In this document: positions 9,329 through 17,538 of the stretch, piece by piece
Layout of the letters: every line of letters starts with the position of its first letter
Numbering within the stretch: the first letter of the stretch is position 1
Assembly: GCA_025361285.1 (NCBI GenBank)
Contig: JANYAP010000016.1
Coordinates: 1 to 41,947, forward strand
Length of the DNA stretch: 41,947 nt
Origin: Bacteroidales bacterium
Lineage (GTDB): Bacteria; Bacteroidota; Bacteroidia; Bacteroidales; JAAUTT01
Direction of reading: 5' to 3'
The notes under the pieces: generated by a model
Database searches by the model: none
Told to the model about the DNA's origin: nothing
What the model saw: the letters and a program-made list of their open reading frames with translations, nothing else
Translations under genes and position numbers: made by a program

Positions 9329-10495
9329 TTATTGCAAAGCCCTTTGAATTCGGGTTAAACCTTCGTCTAAAACTGATGTAGGGCATCCGAAGTTAATTCT
9401 CATAAAACCTTGTCCACCAGGCCCGAAATCGGTGCCAGAGTTTAGTCCAACTTTTGCTCTGGTAATAAAAAACTCCCTCAAATCTTTATCATTCATGCCC
9501 AAACGCCTACAATCGAGCCATGCTAGGTAAGTGCCTTCGGGACTTATAACTTTCATTGGAGAAAGGTTGGCACTGACAAACTGTTCAATAAATGTAAGGT
9601 TTTTATCGAGATAATTAAGCAATTCATTTAACCAGCTATCTCCATGTGTATAAGCAGCTTCGAAAGCAGCTATTCCAAATAGGTTACCACTGCTTATATG
9701 CATGCTGTTTGGAATTTTGTCGAACTGTCGCTTTAAATTGGGGTTGGACGTTATTGCTGCCGAACTAGCCAAACCCGCTATGTTAAACGTTTTGCTGGGA
9801 GCCATAAGTGTAACGGTAATGGCAGCTATTTCGGGCGATAAGCTGGCCAATGGTGTATGCTTATTACCACTTAAAATAAGGTCGGAATGAATTTCATCGG
9901 AAATAATTGTAATATTATTTTCCAAACAAATGTCGGCAAGTGCTTTTAGTTCGTCGTTGCGCCAAACTCGGCCTGCTGGATTGTGTGGGTTGCACAAAAT
10001 GAACAGCTTAGTTTTTTTGTCGATAAGCGCTCGTAAACCATCGAAATCCATCGAATAATCGCCATTGTTATTAATAAGCTCATTTACTGCTATTTCCCTG
10101 TTATGATCGGTAATGGCTGTAAAAAATGGAAAGTAAACAGGCGTTTGTATAATTACCTTGTCGCTAGGGTTTGTAAACGATAACACGCTAAAATTCAGCG
10201 CCGAAACAACACCTGGCGTAAAACTTATCCATTCTTTCTCTATTTGCCAGTCGAAACGACGTTTAGTCCAGTTAACCAACGAGTTGAAAAAGCTATCGGG
10301 CTTTAGCGAATAGCCAAGTATTTCGTGATTAAGCCTGGTTTTTATGGCATTAACAATAAAGTCGGGGGTTCGAAAATCCATATCGGCAACCCAAAGTGGT
10401 AGTAAATCGTTGGTGCCAAAGTACCGTGCCTTTCCATCGTATTTAAGGCAGTTGGTGCCGTTACGATCAATTATTTCATCAAAGTTGTAGGCCAT
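9329..10495 (-). CDS. PatB/MalY-type PLP-dependent C-S lyase (cystathionine beta-lyase)
   Basis: The protein is 388 aa with fold-type I aminotransferase architecture. The N-terminal LLPLWVADMDFRTP is diagnostic of the MalY/PatB group; CNPHNPAGRVW and SDEIHSDL hold the PLP-contacting Asn and Asp; APSKTFNIAGL carries the Schiff-base lysine; MRINFGCP holds the carboxylate-binding Arg. It should cleave cystathionine or cysteine S-conjugates to homocysteine or a thiol plus pyruvate and ammonia. With metY, metH and metF elsewhere in the window it fits sulphur amino acid metabolism, though MalY-type lyases can have regulatory or detoxifying roles. A long repeat field lies just upstream of its start. 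Confidence 0.88.
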   Translation of the reverse strand: MAYNFDEIIDRNGTNCLKYDGKARYFGTNDLLPLWVADMDFRTPDFIVNAIKTRLNHEILGYSLKPDSFFNSLVNWTKRRFDWQIEKEWISFTPGVVSALNFSVLSFTNPSDKVIIQTPVYFPFFTAITDHNREIAVNELINNNGDYSMDFDGLRALIDKKTKLFILCNPHNPAGRVWRNDELKALADICLENNITIISDEIHSDLILSGNKHTPLASLSPEIAAITVTLMAPSKTFNIAGLASSAAITSNPNLKRQFDKIPNSMHISSGNLFGIAAFEAAYTHGDSWLNELLNYLDKNLTFIEQFVSANLSPMKVISPEGTYLAWLDCRRLGMNDKDLREFFITRAKVGLNSGTDFGPGGQGFMRINFGCPTSVLDEGLTRIQRALQ

Positions 10496-10497
10496 AG

Positions 10498-10797
10498 TAG
10501 GGTTGTAAAGGTTATAGAGGTTGTAGGGATTGTAGGGTTGTAGGGTTGTAGGGTTGTAGAAGTTGTAAAGGTTGTAAAGGTTGTAAAGGTTGTAGGGGTT
10601 GTAAAGGTTGTAAAGGTTGTAAAGGTTGTAGGGGTTGTAGGGTTGTAAAGGTTGTAGGGGTAGTAAAGGTTGTTATAGGAGTTGTAAAAGTTATAGAGGT
10701 TGTACAACATTTACAACCAATTTTTACAACCTTTACAACCTTTTTCTACAACCTTTACAACCTTCTTCTACAACCTTTACAACCTTTACAACCTTTT
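10498..10797. repeat. inverted field of 9-bp TTGTAAAGG repeats
   Basis: From about 10498 to 10705 the plus strand carries about twenty copies of GTTGTAAAG and variants (GTTGTAGGG, GTTATAGAG). At the palindrome GTTGTACAAC (10699-10708) the orientation flips, and copies of the reverse complement CTTTACAAC run to about 10797. The two arms could pair over roughly 90 bp. A one-orientation array of the same unit fills 41757-41947. The 79-aa ORF rich in TTF and YNL on the minus strand is a translation of the repeat. Confidence 0.85.
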
Positions 10798-10891
10798 CCC
10801 TGCCACCTTTTTTAATAATCAACAAAACTAATACAGATATCGGTAAAATATTGAAGTTTTCTGCCTAATTTGCGCCATTTAAACCAAATGA

Positions 10892-11668
10892 ATGACATAC
10901 GTAAAGCCAAAGAAGAGTCTGGGACAGCATTTTTTAAAGGATCATAACATTGCTCGTAAGATAGTTACAAGCCTTAAAGCCGATGGAGTGAGCCAAGTTC
11001 TTGAAATTGGACCTGGCATGGGCGTTCTTACCAAAATTTTAGTTGAGCAACCATCGTATGTAACTTATGCTATCGATATTGATAAGGAATCTATCGCTTA
11101 TCTAGAGGCACATCTACCTACTATGGCTGGGCGCATTATTGCTGGCGACTTCCTGAATATGGACTTTACCACCCTGTTTACATCACCTTTCGCTATTATT
11201 GGCAATTTTCCGTACAACATTTCATCGCAAATATTTTTTAAAGTTCTCGAAAACCGAAACCAAATACCCGAATTGGTTGGAATGATACAAAAAGAAGTGG
11301 CCGAGCGAATTGCTGCCCCGCCTGGAAGTAAAACGTATGGCATACTAAGTGTTTTATTACAAGCGTTTTATAAAATAGAGTGTCTTTTTACCGTACACGA
11401 ACACGTTTTTGCACCTCCTCCAAAAGTTAAATCGGCAGTTGTGCGTTTTACTCGTAACCAAACACTTGCGCTGGATTGCGACGAACGACTATTTTTTATT
11501 GTGGTAAAAACAGCCTTCAACCAAAGGCGAAAAACGTTACATAATTCGCTTAAAAGCATAAATCAGAACCAAGCCGATCATCCAATTTTCGCAAAGCGTC
11601 CCGAACAATTGTCGGTTGACGAATTTGTACTGATTACCAACTTAATAGGTACTAAAATAAGCATTTAG
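10892..11668 (+). CDS. rsmA: 16S rRNA dimethyladenosine transferase RsmA/KsgA
   Basis: The product dimethylates two adjacent adenines (A1518/A1519 in E. coli) near the 3' end of 16S rRNA during late small-subunit assembly. The 258 aa length is normal. Motifs are KPKKSLGQHFL at the start, the SAM-binding EIGPGMGVLT, and the catalytic IGNFPYNIS, the N-(L/F)-P-Y motif of N6-adenine methyltransferases. The C-terminal helical domain includes KTAFNQRRKTLHNSL. A weak TAATTTG promoter-like word lies about 25 bases upstream; the rest of the upstream region is the 9-bp repeat field. The reading frame is intact. Confidence 0.96.
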   Translation: MTYVKPKKSLGQHFLKDHNIARKIVTSLKADGVSQVLEIGPGMGVLTKILVEQPSYVTYAIDIDKESIAYLEAHLPTMAGRIIAGDFLNMDFTTLFTSPFAIIGNFPYNISSQIFFKVLENRNQIPELVGMIQKEVAERIAAPPGSKTYGILSVLLQAFYKIECLFTVHEHVFAPPPKVKSAVVRFTRNQTLALDCDERLFFIVVKTAFNQRRKTLHNSLKSINQNQADHPIFAKRPEQLSVDEFVLITNLIGTKISI

Positions 11669-11745
11669 TAAACACGAAGATGTTAACACATTTATAGTAA
11701 AGCCCATACGGCAAATGCAGATTATTAGGCTATTGACTAATAACA

Positions 11746-11753
11746 TAATTTTG
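11746..11753 (+). promoter_or_regulatory. Bacteroidota -7 box (TAATTTTG) for the Uma2 gene
   Basis: TAATTTTG fits TAnnTTTG exactly and sits 27 bases before the ATG at 11781, similar to the spacing at metH and ruvX. No good -33 element is visible. It suggests the Uma2 gene has its own promoter and is not part of an rsmA operon. Confidence 0.4.
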
Positions 11754-11780
11754 CATACCTTTACTCAGAAATAATACATT

Positions 11781-12359
11781 ATGGTACTACCTCAAATTAA
11801 GAACGAAAAATATAGCTACGCCGACTACCTTACTTGGAACGACAACGAACGATGGGAAATTATTGATGGCTTTGCTTACAATATGAGCCCTGCCCCAAAT
11901 ACTAAACATCAAACAATTGCGGTTAATATTGCAAGCGCTTTTCATAGTTATTTAAAAGGAAAACCATGCAAAGTTTTTCCCGCTCCTTTCGATGTGAGGC
12001 TAGCCAAGATAGGAGCCCCCGACGAAGAAATTGAGACTGTGGTTCAGCCCGACATTTCTATTTTTTGCAACCCTATGAAACTTGACGAAAAGGGAGCCAA
12101 AGGAGCTCCCGATCTGGTTGTGGAAATATTATCGCCATCAACGTCGAAAAAGGATATGGGCGTAAAAACACTTCTGTATCAACGTTATGGGGTGCGAGAG
12201 TATTGGATAGTCGACCCCGTTTCCGACACTATAATGGTTTATTTATTAGACAATTCCGAAAAATTTAACTTAATAAACGAATACAAAACAACCGATAAAA
12301 TAACGGTTTCTATATTTCCCGATTTAGATATTGAACTTTCGGATGTGTTTGAAAATTAA
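11781..12359 (+). CDS. Uma2-family putative endonuclease (DUF820)
   Basis: The 192 aa length is standard for the family. It has the Uma2 layout: YADYLTWNDNERWEIIDGFAYNMSP, KHQTIAVNIASAFHSYL, VQPDISIFC and GAPDLVVEILSPSTSKKD, then YGVREYWIVDP. The Asp of VQPD and the D...E pair of PDLVVEIL form the PD-(D/E)xK nuclease core. The family is very common in cyanobacteria and some Bacteroidota, often as many paralogues; biological targets are not established. It is convergent with a broken DUF4143 ATPase gene, 17 bp apart. It looks complete. Confidence 0.88.
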   Translation: MVLPQIKNEKYSYADYLTWNDNERWEIIDGFAYNMSPAPNTKHQTIAVNIASAFHSYLKGKPCKVFPAPFDVRLAKIGAPDEEIETVVQPDISIFCNPMKLDEKGAKGAPDLVVEILSPSTSKKDMGVKTLLYQRYGVREYWIVDPVSDTIMVYLLDNSEKFNLINEYKTTDKITVSIFPDLDIELSDVFEN

Positions 12360-12376
12360 ACATATAGCCTAACTAG

Positions 12377-13516
12377 CTACTGCCGCATACCTTCCATTAA
12401 TAAATTGAGATAATTATCGCGATTAATAAGCTGAAATTCACCATTATACTCGCTTTGCCACAATTTAGGACACACAGCCTTCGCTTTCGACATCTTTATT
12501 TCGAAGCCGTTTAATGCACCATCGCCTTCCTCAACATAATCTATTTCGGCACCAGTGTAAGTGCGCCAAAAATAACATTGTACATTCTTTTGAAGGTAAA
12601 ACAGTTGTTTACGCCGTTCGGCAACAATAAAATTTTCCCATAAATTTCCGCTATCAATGCGTTCTCTAAGTGGCTTTAGATTGTCAATTAAGTAATTACG
12701 AATACCTGTATCGTAAAAGTAAATTTTATCCATCTTGGCAACTTCTTTGCGCAAATTTCGGCTATATGCTGGTAATCGGAATATTACAAAAGCCTTTTCG
12801 AGTAAATCGATATAACGATTCACTGTATCGCGGTTTATTAATAACTTTTGCGAAAGCTCGTGCACCGAAACCTGTTGACCCACCTGAAAAGCAAGCAAAC
12901 GAAGTAAATCGCGAATCTTTGCAGTATATTTTACGCTAGTAAGTTGCAATACATCTTTAAAAAGATACGATTCGCAAATATCGCCCAAAATATTGCGTTT
13001 CTGATTAACGCTACTTGTATAAACTTCAGGATATAGGCCATATAAAAGTATATTTTCCAGTTTCTGGTCGAGTTCGTAGTTGTTTAAATCCTTTGCAATT
13101 TCGCCCAAAGCAAATGGAAGAAGATGAAACACCATTTTCCGACCTGTTAAAGGTTCGGCAGTTTTGTTTGCCAAATCGAACGACGATGAGCCCGTGGCTA
13201 TTACCTTTAAATGAGGCATTTCGTCGTACAACACTTTTAATACCTATCCAATATCGTGTACTCGTTGTGCTTCGTCAATTATAAGTAATTGGTAGCCTTC
13301 GGTTAAAGCCGAAAGTGTGTTAATATCGCGCTGCATCAGCAGAGTTTCGTTTTTGGTAAGGTCGGCCGAAATGTATAGCCATTTTAAACCCGAATTTTTA
13401 CCTATCTGCTTGGCCAATGTAGTTTTTCCAGCTTGACGCGGACCATAAATAAGCATAATTTTTCTGCTCGACGAAAGATGATAAAGGCCTGCCTTTTCTA
13501 TGTGTCTAGAAATCAT
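12377..13516 (-). pseudogene. DUF4143 AAA ATPase interrupted by one in-frame TAG
   Basis: The track shows two ORFs (13244-13516 and 12377-13234), but they are one frame split by a single amber codon at 13244-13246, between VHDIG and VLKVLYDEMPHLK. Read through it, the product is 379 aa, normal for this family. The N-terminal part has Walker A GPRQAGKTT and Walker B LLIIDEAQ; the C-terminal part has the ATGSSSFDL segment, a winged-helix region and the DUF4143 nuclease-like end (YTGAEIDYVE, GFEIKMSK). Everything else is intact, so the lesion is recent, a sequencing error, or suppressed. Translation could restart at GTG 13234, but that product would lack the ATP site. Confidence 0.85.
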
Positions 13517-13533
13517 AGTACTTTATTTTATCG

Positions 13534-13541
13534 CAAATGTA
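13534..13541 (-). promoter_or_regulatory. -7 box (TACATTTG) of the DUF4143 ATPase gene
   Basis: On the minus strand TACATTTG matches TAnnTTTG and lies 17 bases before the ATG at 13516. A TTG in ATTGGTGG about 21 bases further upstream could be the -33 element; it falls inside the first unit of the 32-bp tandem repeat. Confidence 0.45.
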
Positions 13542-13556
13542 CTAAAACTTCAGAGT

Positions 13557-13717
13557 AACCACCAATTTTAACGCAAATTTTTATGATTAACCATAAATTT
13601 TAACGCGAATTTAGATATGTAACCATAAAAATTGGTGCGAATTTTGATGGCTAACCATAAATTTTAACGCGAATTTTGGTGGTTGGCCATAAAAATTAAC
13701 GCGAATTTTGGTGGTAA
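13557..13717. repeat. five 32-bp tandem repeats upstream of the ATPase gene
   Basis: Units begin at 13557, 13589, 13621, 13653 and 13685, exactly 32 bases apart. The consensus is about AACCATAAATTTTAACGCG then AATTTTGGTGGTT, with a few substitutions per unit. Two units carry an internal swap of the TTTTAACGCG/AAATTGGTGCG type. There are no unique spacers, so it is not a CRISPR array. The last unit reaches the -33 region of the minus-strand promoter, so copy number could affect transcription. Confidence 0.85.
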
Positions 13718-13775
13718 AATGTAAATTAATAATCGATAAACAATTCAATATGAAATAGTTGACTATCAAAATATA

Positions 13776-14624
13776 TTAAATCTTTTTTGCTAACTTTTTA
13801 AAGTCTTTTGCAAGAAACCCATCGGCATCATCGGAGCTTACCATGTGATAATCGAAATAATAAAATTTTGCGTCAGCAGCACCAATAAGTATTTTATAAC
13901 AACGAGCCTTAAACTTTGTGGCTTCGGGGCCAACTTTATGCAAAAACACAATATCTAATTTGTCGGAAATAGCTTGCTGAATTTCATCTGTTGTTACTAG
14001 CTTTACTGGCCCCGGGTATACTTTTTTAATTTTCGAAAGCGTATTTACATCCTTAGCCATTTCTTCGGCTACAAGGTACAGGGTTTTACCAGCAAGCAGT
14101 TCGATATTGTCGTTATAATGTTTAAGTATATTTTCGCTAGCAATATTTGGGTCGTTTTGTAAAATTTTTACGTGGTTTTGCATAAACCGAAGCATAATAC
14201 CAAGTTTGTAGCTGTAAACATCGTCGCCAATACCTGCATACGAAAGTGGCACGGAACACATGTCGGGCATTGTGTTTATTGTAAGGGCCGCACCACCCAT
14301 TAACAAACTAATAAAGTTATACTTGGCATTAGTTTTATCTTTTTCGAATTTTACCTGACTTAAAACAATAAACGAATATTTCGATTCCATTCGCTTGGTT
14401 TCGAAGTCCTTCCATGTAATAAAGTCGAACGGTGTAATTAACCATTCCTCAGGCATGCGCTGCTTTAAGGTTAAGTTAAATTCCGAAAGTAAATTATCCT
14501 CAAGCACCACAAGCGTTTTGGTTTTTGTAAAACGTGCAATTGCTTCTTTTGTAGGAACATAATCCTGAGCTAACAAACTTACCGACATTGCAATAAGTGC
14601 CGAAATAATCTTCATCTTTCTCAT
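13776..14624 (-). CDS. secreted protein of unknown function
   Basis: The protein is 282 aa with a clear signal peptide, cleaved about LLAQ|DYVP. The mature part begins TKEAIARFTKTKTLVVLEDN and alternates beta strands and helices in a Rossmann-like way; it ends near GFLAKDFKKLAKK. No catalytic motif is recognised. Segments such as YKILIGAADAKFYYFDYH and VYSYKLGIMLRFMQNH suggest a soluble periplasmic protein. The gene lies 6 bp after the 230-aa secreted protein gene on the same strand, so the pair is an operon. I do not recognise the family. Confidence 0.75.
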   Translation of the reverse strand: MRKMKIISALIAMSVSLLAQDYVPTKEAIARFTKTKTLVVLEDNLLSEFNLTLKQRMPEEWLITPFDFITWKDFETKRMESKYSFIVLSQVKFEKDKTNAKYNFISLLMGGAALTINTMPDMCSVPLSYAGIGDDVYSYKLGIMLRFMQNHVKILQNDPNIASENILKHYNDNIELLAGKTLYLVAEEMAKDVNTLSKIKKVYPGPVKLVTTDEIQQAISDKLDIVFLHKVGPEATKFKARCYKILIGAADAKFYYFDYHMVSSDDADGFLAKDFKKLAKKI

Positions 14625-14630
14625 AATAAA

Positions 14631-15323
14631 CTAGTTTAAAGGAATCATTAATGGGTTACGTTCATTAAATTTACGGATATAAACAAATTTAAGCTGCGAT
14701 TTCTTTTTCTTACTCAAAGCCAAATACTCATCGTGCAATTGAGGGTCTTTCATTAATAGAACTTCAAGGCTATCTTCGTCGTAATCCATAATTTTGCCCG
14801 AGTCGAAATCGAATATAAACTGCCGCATTTCGTTTGAAGAATAAGAGGGCGACATACCTCCTCCACGCGAATAATAGTAGGGGTTATAGTAATACGGGTC
14901 GTAATTTCGCGAATTGTACGCTACAATAGTTGCAATAAAATGACTTATGCTTCCTATATACGATATACGATTGAATATCTTGTATATACGCACAAAAATT
15001 AACCCGTTTTTCGAATAGCCCCAAACAGCGTTTACGGCAATATCGCGTTTAAGCCCCAACTGGTCGTAAAACGAAAAAGTTTGATTATCAAGTATATTAT
15101 CGAAAAATTGAGGGTCGTTAATGTCTATATTAGTAATAATCCGCGATTTAACCACGGGGCTATTGTTCTTAACCTGCTCGAAATTAAGATAGATACCCTC
15201 TTTAAATTGAAAATCCTGATTGTAGGGCACCTTTATTATTGAATCGGATTGACTGTAAAGAAGATAAAGACTGCCTTCCAACATAAAAAAAATATACAGA
15301 AAAATTGATACCTTTATTTTCAT
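14631..15323 (-). CDS. secreted protein of unknown function, first gene of a two-gene operon
   Basis: The protein is 230 aa with an N-terminal hydrophobic segment (KVSIFLYIFFMLEGSLYLLYSQS) ending in a Q+1-type cleavage site. The mature protein opens with IIKVPYNQDFQFKEGIYLNFEQV, a pattern I associate with Bacteroidota envelope proteins that list features of the expected input, but no named family is recognised. A short low-complexity YDPYYYNPYYYSRGGG stretch lies near residue 145. The C-terminal region is rich in acidic residues and lysines. It precedes the 282-aa secreted protein by 6 bp; the two probably act in the same envelope process. It is divergent from the hybrid kinase gene at 15546. 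Confidence 0.72.
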   Translation of the reverse strand: MKIKVSIFLYIFFMLEGSLYLLYSQSDSIIKVPYNQDFQFKEGIYLNFEQVKNNSPVVKSRIITNIDINDPQFFDNILDNQTFSFYDQLGLKRDIAVNAVWGYSKNGLIFVRIYKIFNRISYIGSISHFIATIVAYNSRNYDPYYYNPYYYSRGGGMSPSYSSNEMRQFIFDFDSGKIMDYDEDSLEVLLMKDPQLHDEYLALSKKKKSQLKFVYIRKFNERNPLMIPLN

Positions 15324-15545
15324 TGCATGTGTTAATTTTACTCAAAAACAAAGTTAAAGAAATTACAATCAATCCTATTCAAAAAAGCGAAAGATGCGAT
15401 CAACTTATAAACATTTGTTTTTTTTACAGTATTTGGCTTTTTGTATCGATACTATGGTATATTTTCCCTATTTTTAACATTAACTATAGAAGTTCGGCAA
15501 AAAGTTAATTTGGCTTTATTTTTTTTCAGATAATAGTAATACAAG

Positions 15546-17291
15546 ATGGCAATTTCAGAGTTTATAGAGGACATTGTAAAAATCGAATTTCCCGATTCGC
15601 AGGATTCAGACAACAATAAAACGAATTTTGTTTACCTTATTAGCTGGTTTGGGGTAGTTTTATTTCCATTTTTTTTTCTAATAGATCTAATAGCCGAAAG
15701 CTATACGATTGCCTTTGTGGAGGCATCATTGTTTTTGCTCTTTTCAGTTAACATTCTAATTATTAAAGCTAATAAATGGCTATTTAAATATGGCTATTTT
15801 AATGTGGCTATTTTGGGAATATATCTTTTTGTTTTGTTTGTTTCCAAAGGCGACACAACCCATAATAGAATGTGGATAGTGCTATACCCAATTATTTGTA
15901 CTTTTTTCTTCGGAATTAAGCTTGGTAGCCGCATTTCTCTAGCATTTATTGTGCTGTGTGGAATCGTAACTTTTATTCCGTTCGAATTGAATGGAAGTTA
16001 TAGTGATTCAGCATCATACAATATTAAGTTGCTTATATCCTACCTCGGAATTTTGCTTATGTGCAATGCATATATTAACTACATAAAAAAACATTTGTCG
16101 GAAACAAAACAAAGAGCATATAGTCTTGGTATTGAGTTAAAAGCAAAAGAAGACTTCATTTCAAAACTCTCCCACCAAATTCGCACTCCATTAAATAACA
16201 TAATGGTAACGAGTAATTTGCTTACTTCAACCCATTTAGACGAGTCGCAGCAGGACTTTCTGGAGACAATACAAGCTTCGACCAACAATTTGGTGAACGT
16301 GGTTAATAACATTTCGAAAGTTTCGGCAATTGATTTTAGCAGTTCGGGAGCTTTAATAGGCTTTAACCTGCAAAGCACACTCAATAGCACAATAAAATTA
16401 TTTCAAACCCTTAATTACAACAAAGTTAACATCATTTTAAAGCCAATAACCGACCTTCAATACAATTTAATTGGCGACACTGTTAAAGTGAAACAGATAT
16501 TTCTGAATATTATTGAAAACATTATCCGAAACAGTTCGGAGAAAAATATTATCATAACTATCTCATATTCCGCCTTAAAAGAAACCGACAAATTATGCGA
16601 ATTGTCCTTTAAAATAGAAGCTAATGTGCCTTTAGTGCTTAATAATGAGCAGTTTGACACTTTAGGACAGCCAGACGAAACTACATCAAATGGACGTGAT
16701 CCTTATATTTTCGATTTCACCATTGCAAAAAAGTTAATAGAGCACTCGGGAAGCCAATTGTTAGTGAACTCAACAAAAGATTCGACAATATTTTCGTTTT
16801 TCCTTCTCTTCAATATATCAAGCACTTCCTTCATAGACGAAATTAAAAACACTGCTATTGGTGTTGATTATCAAGAACCTAATTCTTCGCGTATAACTCC
16901 AATTGTCGATCTGAAAGACTCTACAGTATTGTTGGTTGAAGATAATTTAATAAATCAGAAGATTGTTGTTCTGAGTATTCAAAAACTTGTGAAAAATATC
17001 GACATCGCCAATAACGGCAAGGAAGCACTCGACAAGTTTGGGAATACCAAGTACGACCTTATTTTAATGGACATTCAAATGCCAGTTATGGACGGCATTC
17101 TAGCAACCAAGAAAATAAGAGAATTAGAAGCCAACTCAAACAACCACACACCAATTATTGCAATAACTGCCAATGCATTGGCCGGCGATAAAGAAAACTG
17201 CCTCGCTGCTGGCATGAACGACTACTTAAGCAAGCCATTTCAGCCAGAAATGTTAATACAAAAAATGAAATATCTGTTGGCCAGAAAATAA
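15546..17291 (+). CDS. hybrid sensor histidine kinase with degenerate ATP-binding domain
   Basis: The protein is 581 aa. Four to six membrane helices (about 30-180) are followed by a DHp helix with LSHQIRTPLNNIM (phospho-acceptor H210), a CA-like domain (about 300-425) and an intact receiver (about 460-581; acidic pair in VEDN, D509 in LMDIQMP, T541, K563). In the CA domain the N-box asparagines survive (LNIIENIIRN), but the G1 DxGxG is replaced by KIEANVPL and the G2 GTGLGLS position reads RDPYIFDFT. The second hybrid kinase in this window keeps both. ATP binding is therefore doubtful; it may act as a phosphatase, a phosphorelay acceptor or an allosteric partner. Confidence 0.88.
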   Translation: MAISEFIEDIVKIEFPDSQDSDNNKTNFVYLISWFGVVLFPFFFLIDLIAESYTIAFVEASLFLLFSVNILIIKANKWLFKYGYFNVAILGIYLFVLFVSKGDTTHNRMWIVLYPIICTFFFGIKLGSRISLAFIVLCGIVTFIPFELNGSYSDSASYNIKLLISYLGILLMCNAYINYIKKHLSETKQRAYSLGIELKAKEDFISKLSHQIRTPLNNIMVTSNLLTSTHLDESQQDFLETIQASTNNLVNVVNNISKVSAIDFSSSGALIGFNLQSTLNSTIKLFQTLNYNKVNIILKPITDLQYNLIGDTVKVKQIFLNIIENIIRNSSEKNIIITISYSALKETDKLCELSFKIEANVPLVLNNEQFDTLGQPDETTSNGRDPYIFDFTIAKKLIEHSGSQLLVNSTKDSTIFSFFLLFNISSTSFIDEIKNTAIGVDYQEPNSSRITPIVDLKDSTVLLVEDNLINQKIVVLSIQKLVKNIDIANNGKEALDKFGNTKYDLILMDIQMPVMDGILATKKIRELEANSNNHTPIIAITANALAGDKENCLAAGMNDYLSKPFQPEMLIQKMKYLLARK

Positions 17292-17314
17292 GCCATAATG
17301 TGGTAAGTTATAAT

Positions 17315-17534
17315 AAAACAGACGGTAACAACTCAAATAGTCTATTAGTAATGTGAAGAAAATAAGTTCCTACAAGGCGTGATAAAATTTTAAACCGCAG
17401 CTTACTGAAGTATGTGAGAACTTAGCGAAGCGTTCACGAACACCATTAAAAACAAATGGATTTGTGAGTAATTTAAAATTTTCTCAACAACGCGGTAGGA
17501 GATTATCTAATACATATTACTTACCGTCTGTTTT
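17315..17534. repeat. 220-bp imperfect inverted-repeat element (AAAACAGACGGTAA ends)
   Basis: The ends AAAACAGACGGTAA (17315-17328) and TTACCGTCTGTTTT (17521-17534) are perfect 14-base inverted repeats. Inside, GTTCCTACAAGGCGTG...AAAATTTTAAA on the left partly pairs with its counterpart near 17470-17505. It fills the gap between the hybrid kinase and the convergent nitronate monooxygenase gene. It is MITE-like and has no ORF; it may double as a bidirectional transcription stop. Confidence 0.7.
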
Positions 17535-17538
17535 CGAT

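Noticed and set aside
10471-10710. 79-aa minus-strand ORF rich in TTF and YNL
   Set aside because: It is a translation of the 9-bp repeat field; the composition follows the repeat and the start lies in the patB start region.
13557-13717. Possible CRISPR array
   Set aside because: The units are directly abutting 32-bp repeats with no unique spacers, and no cas genes are present.
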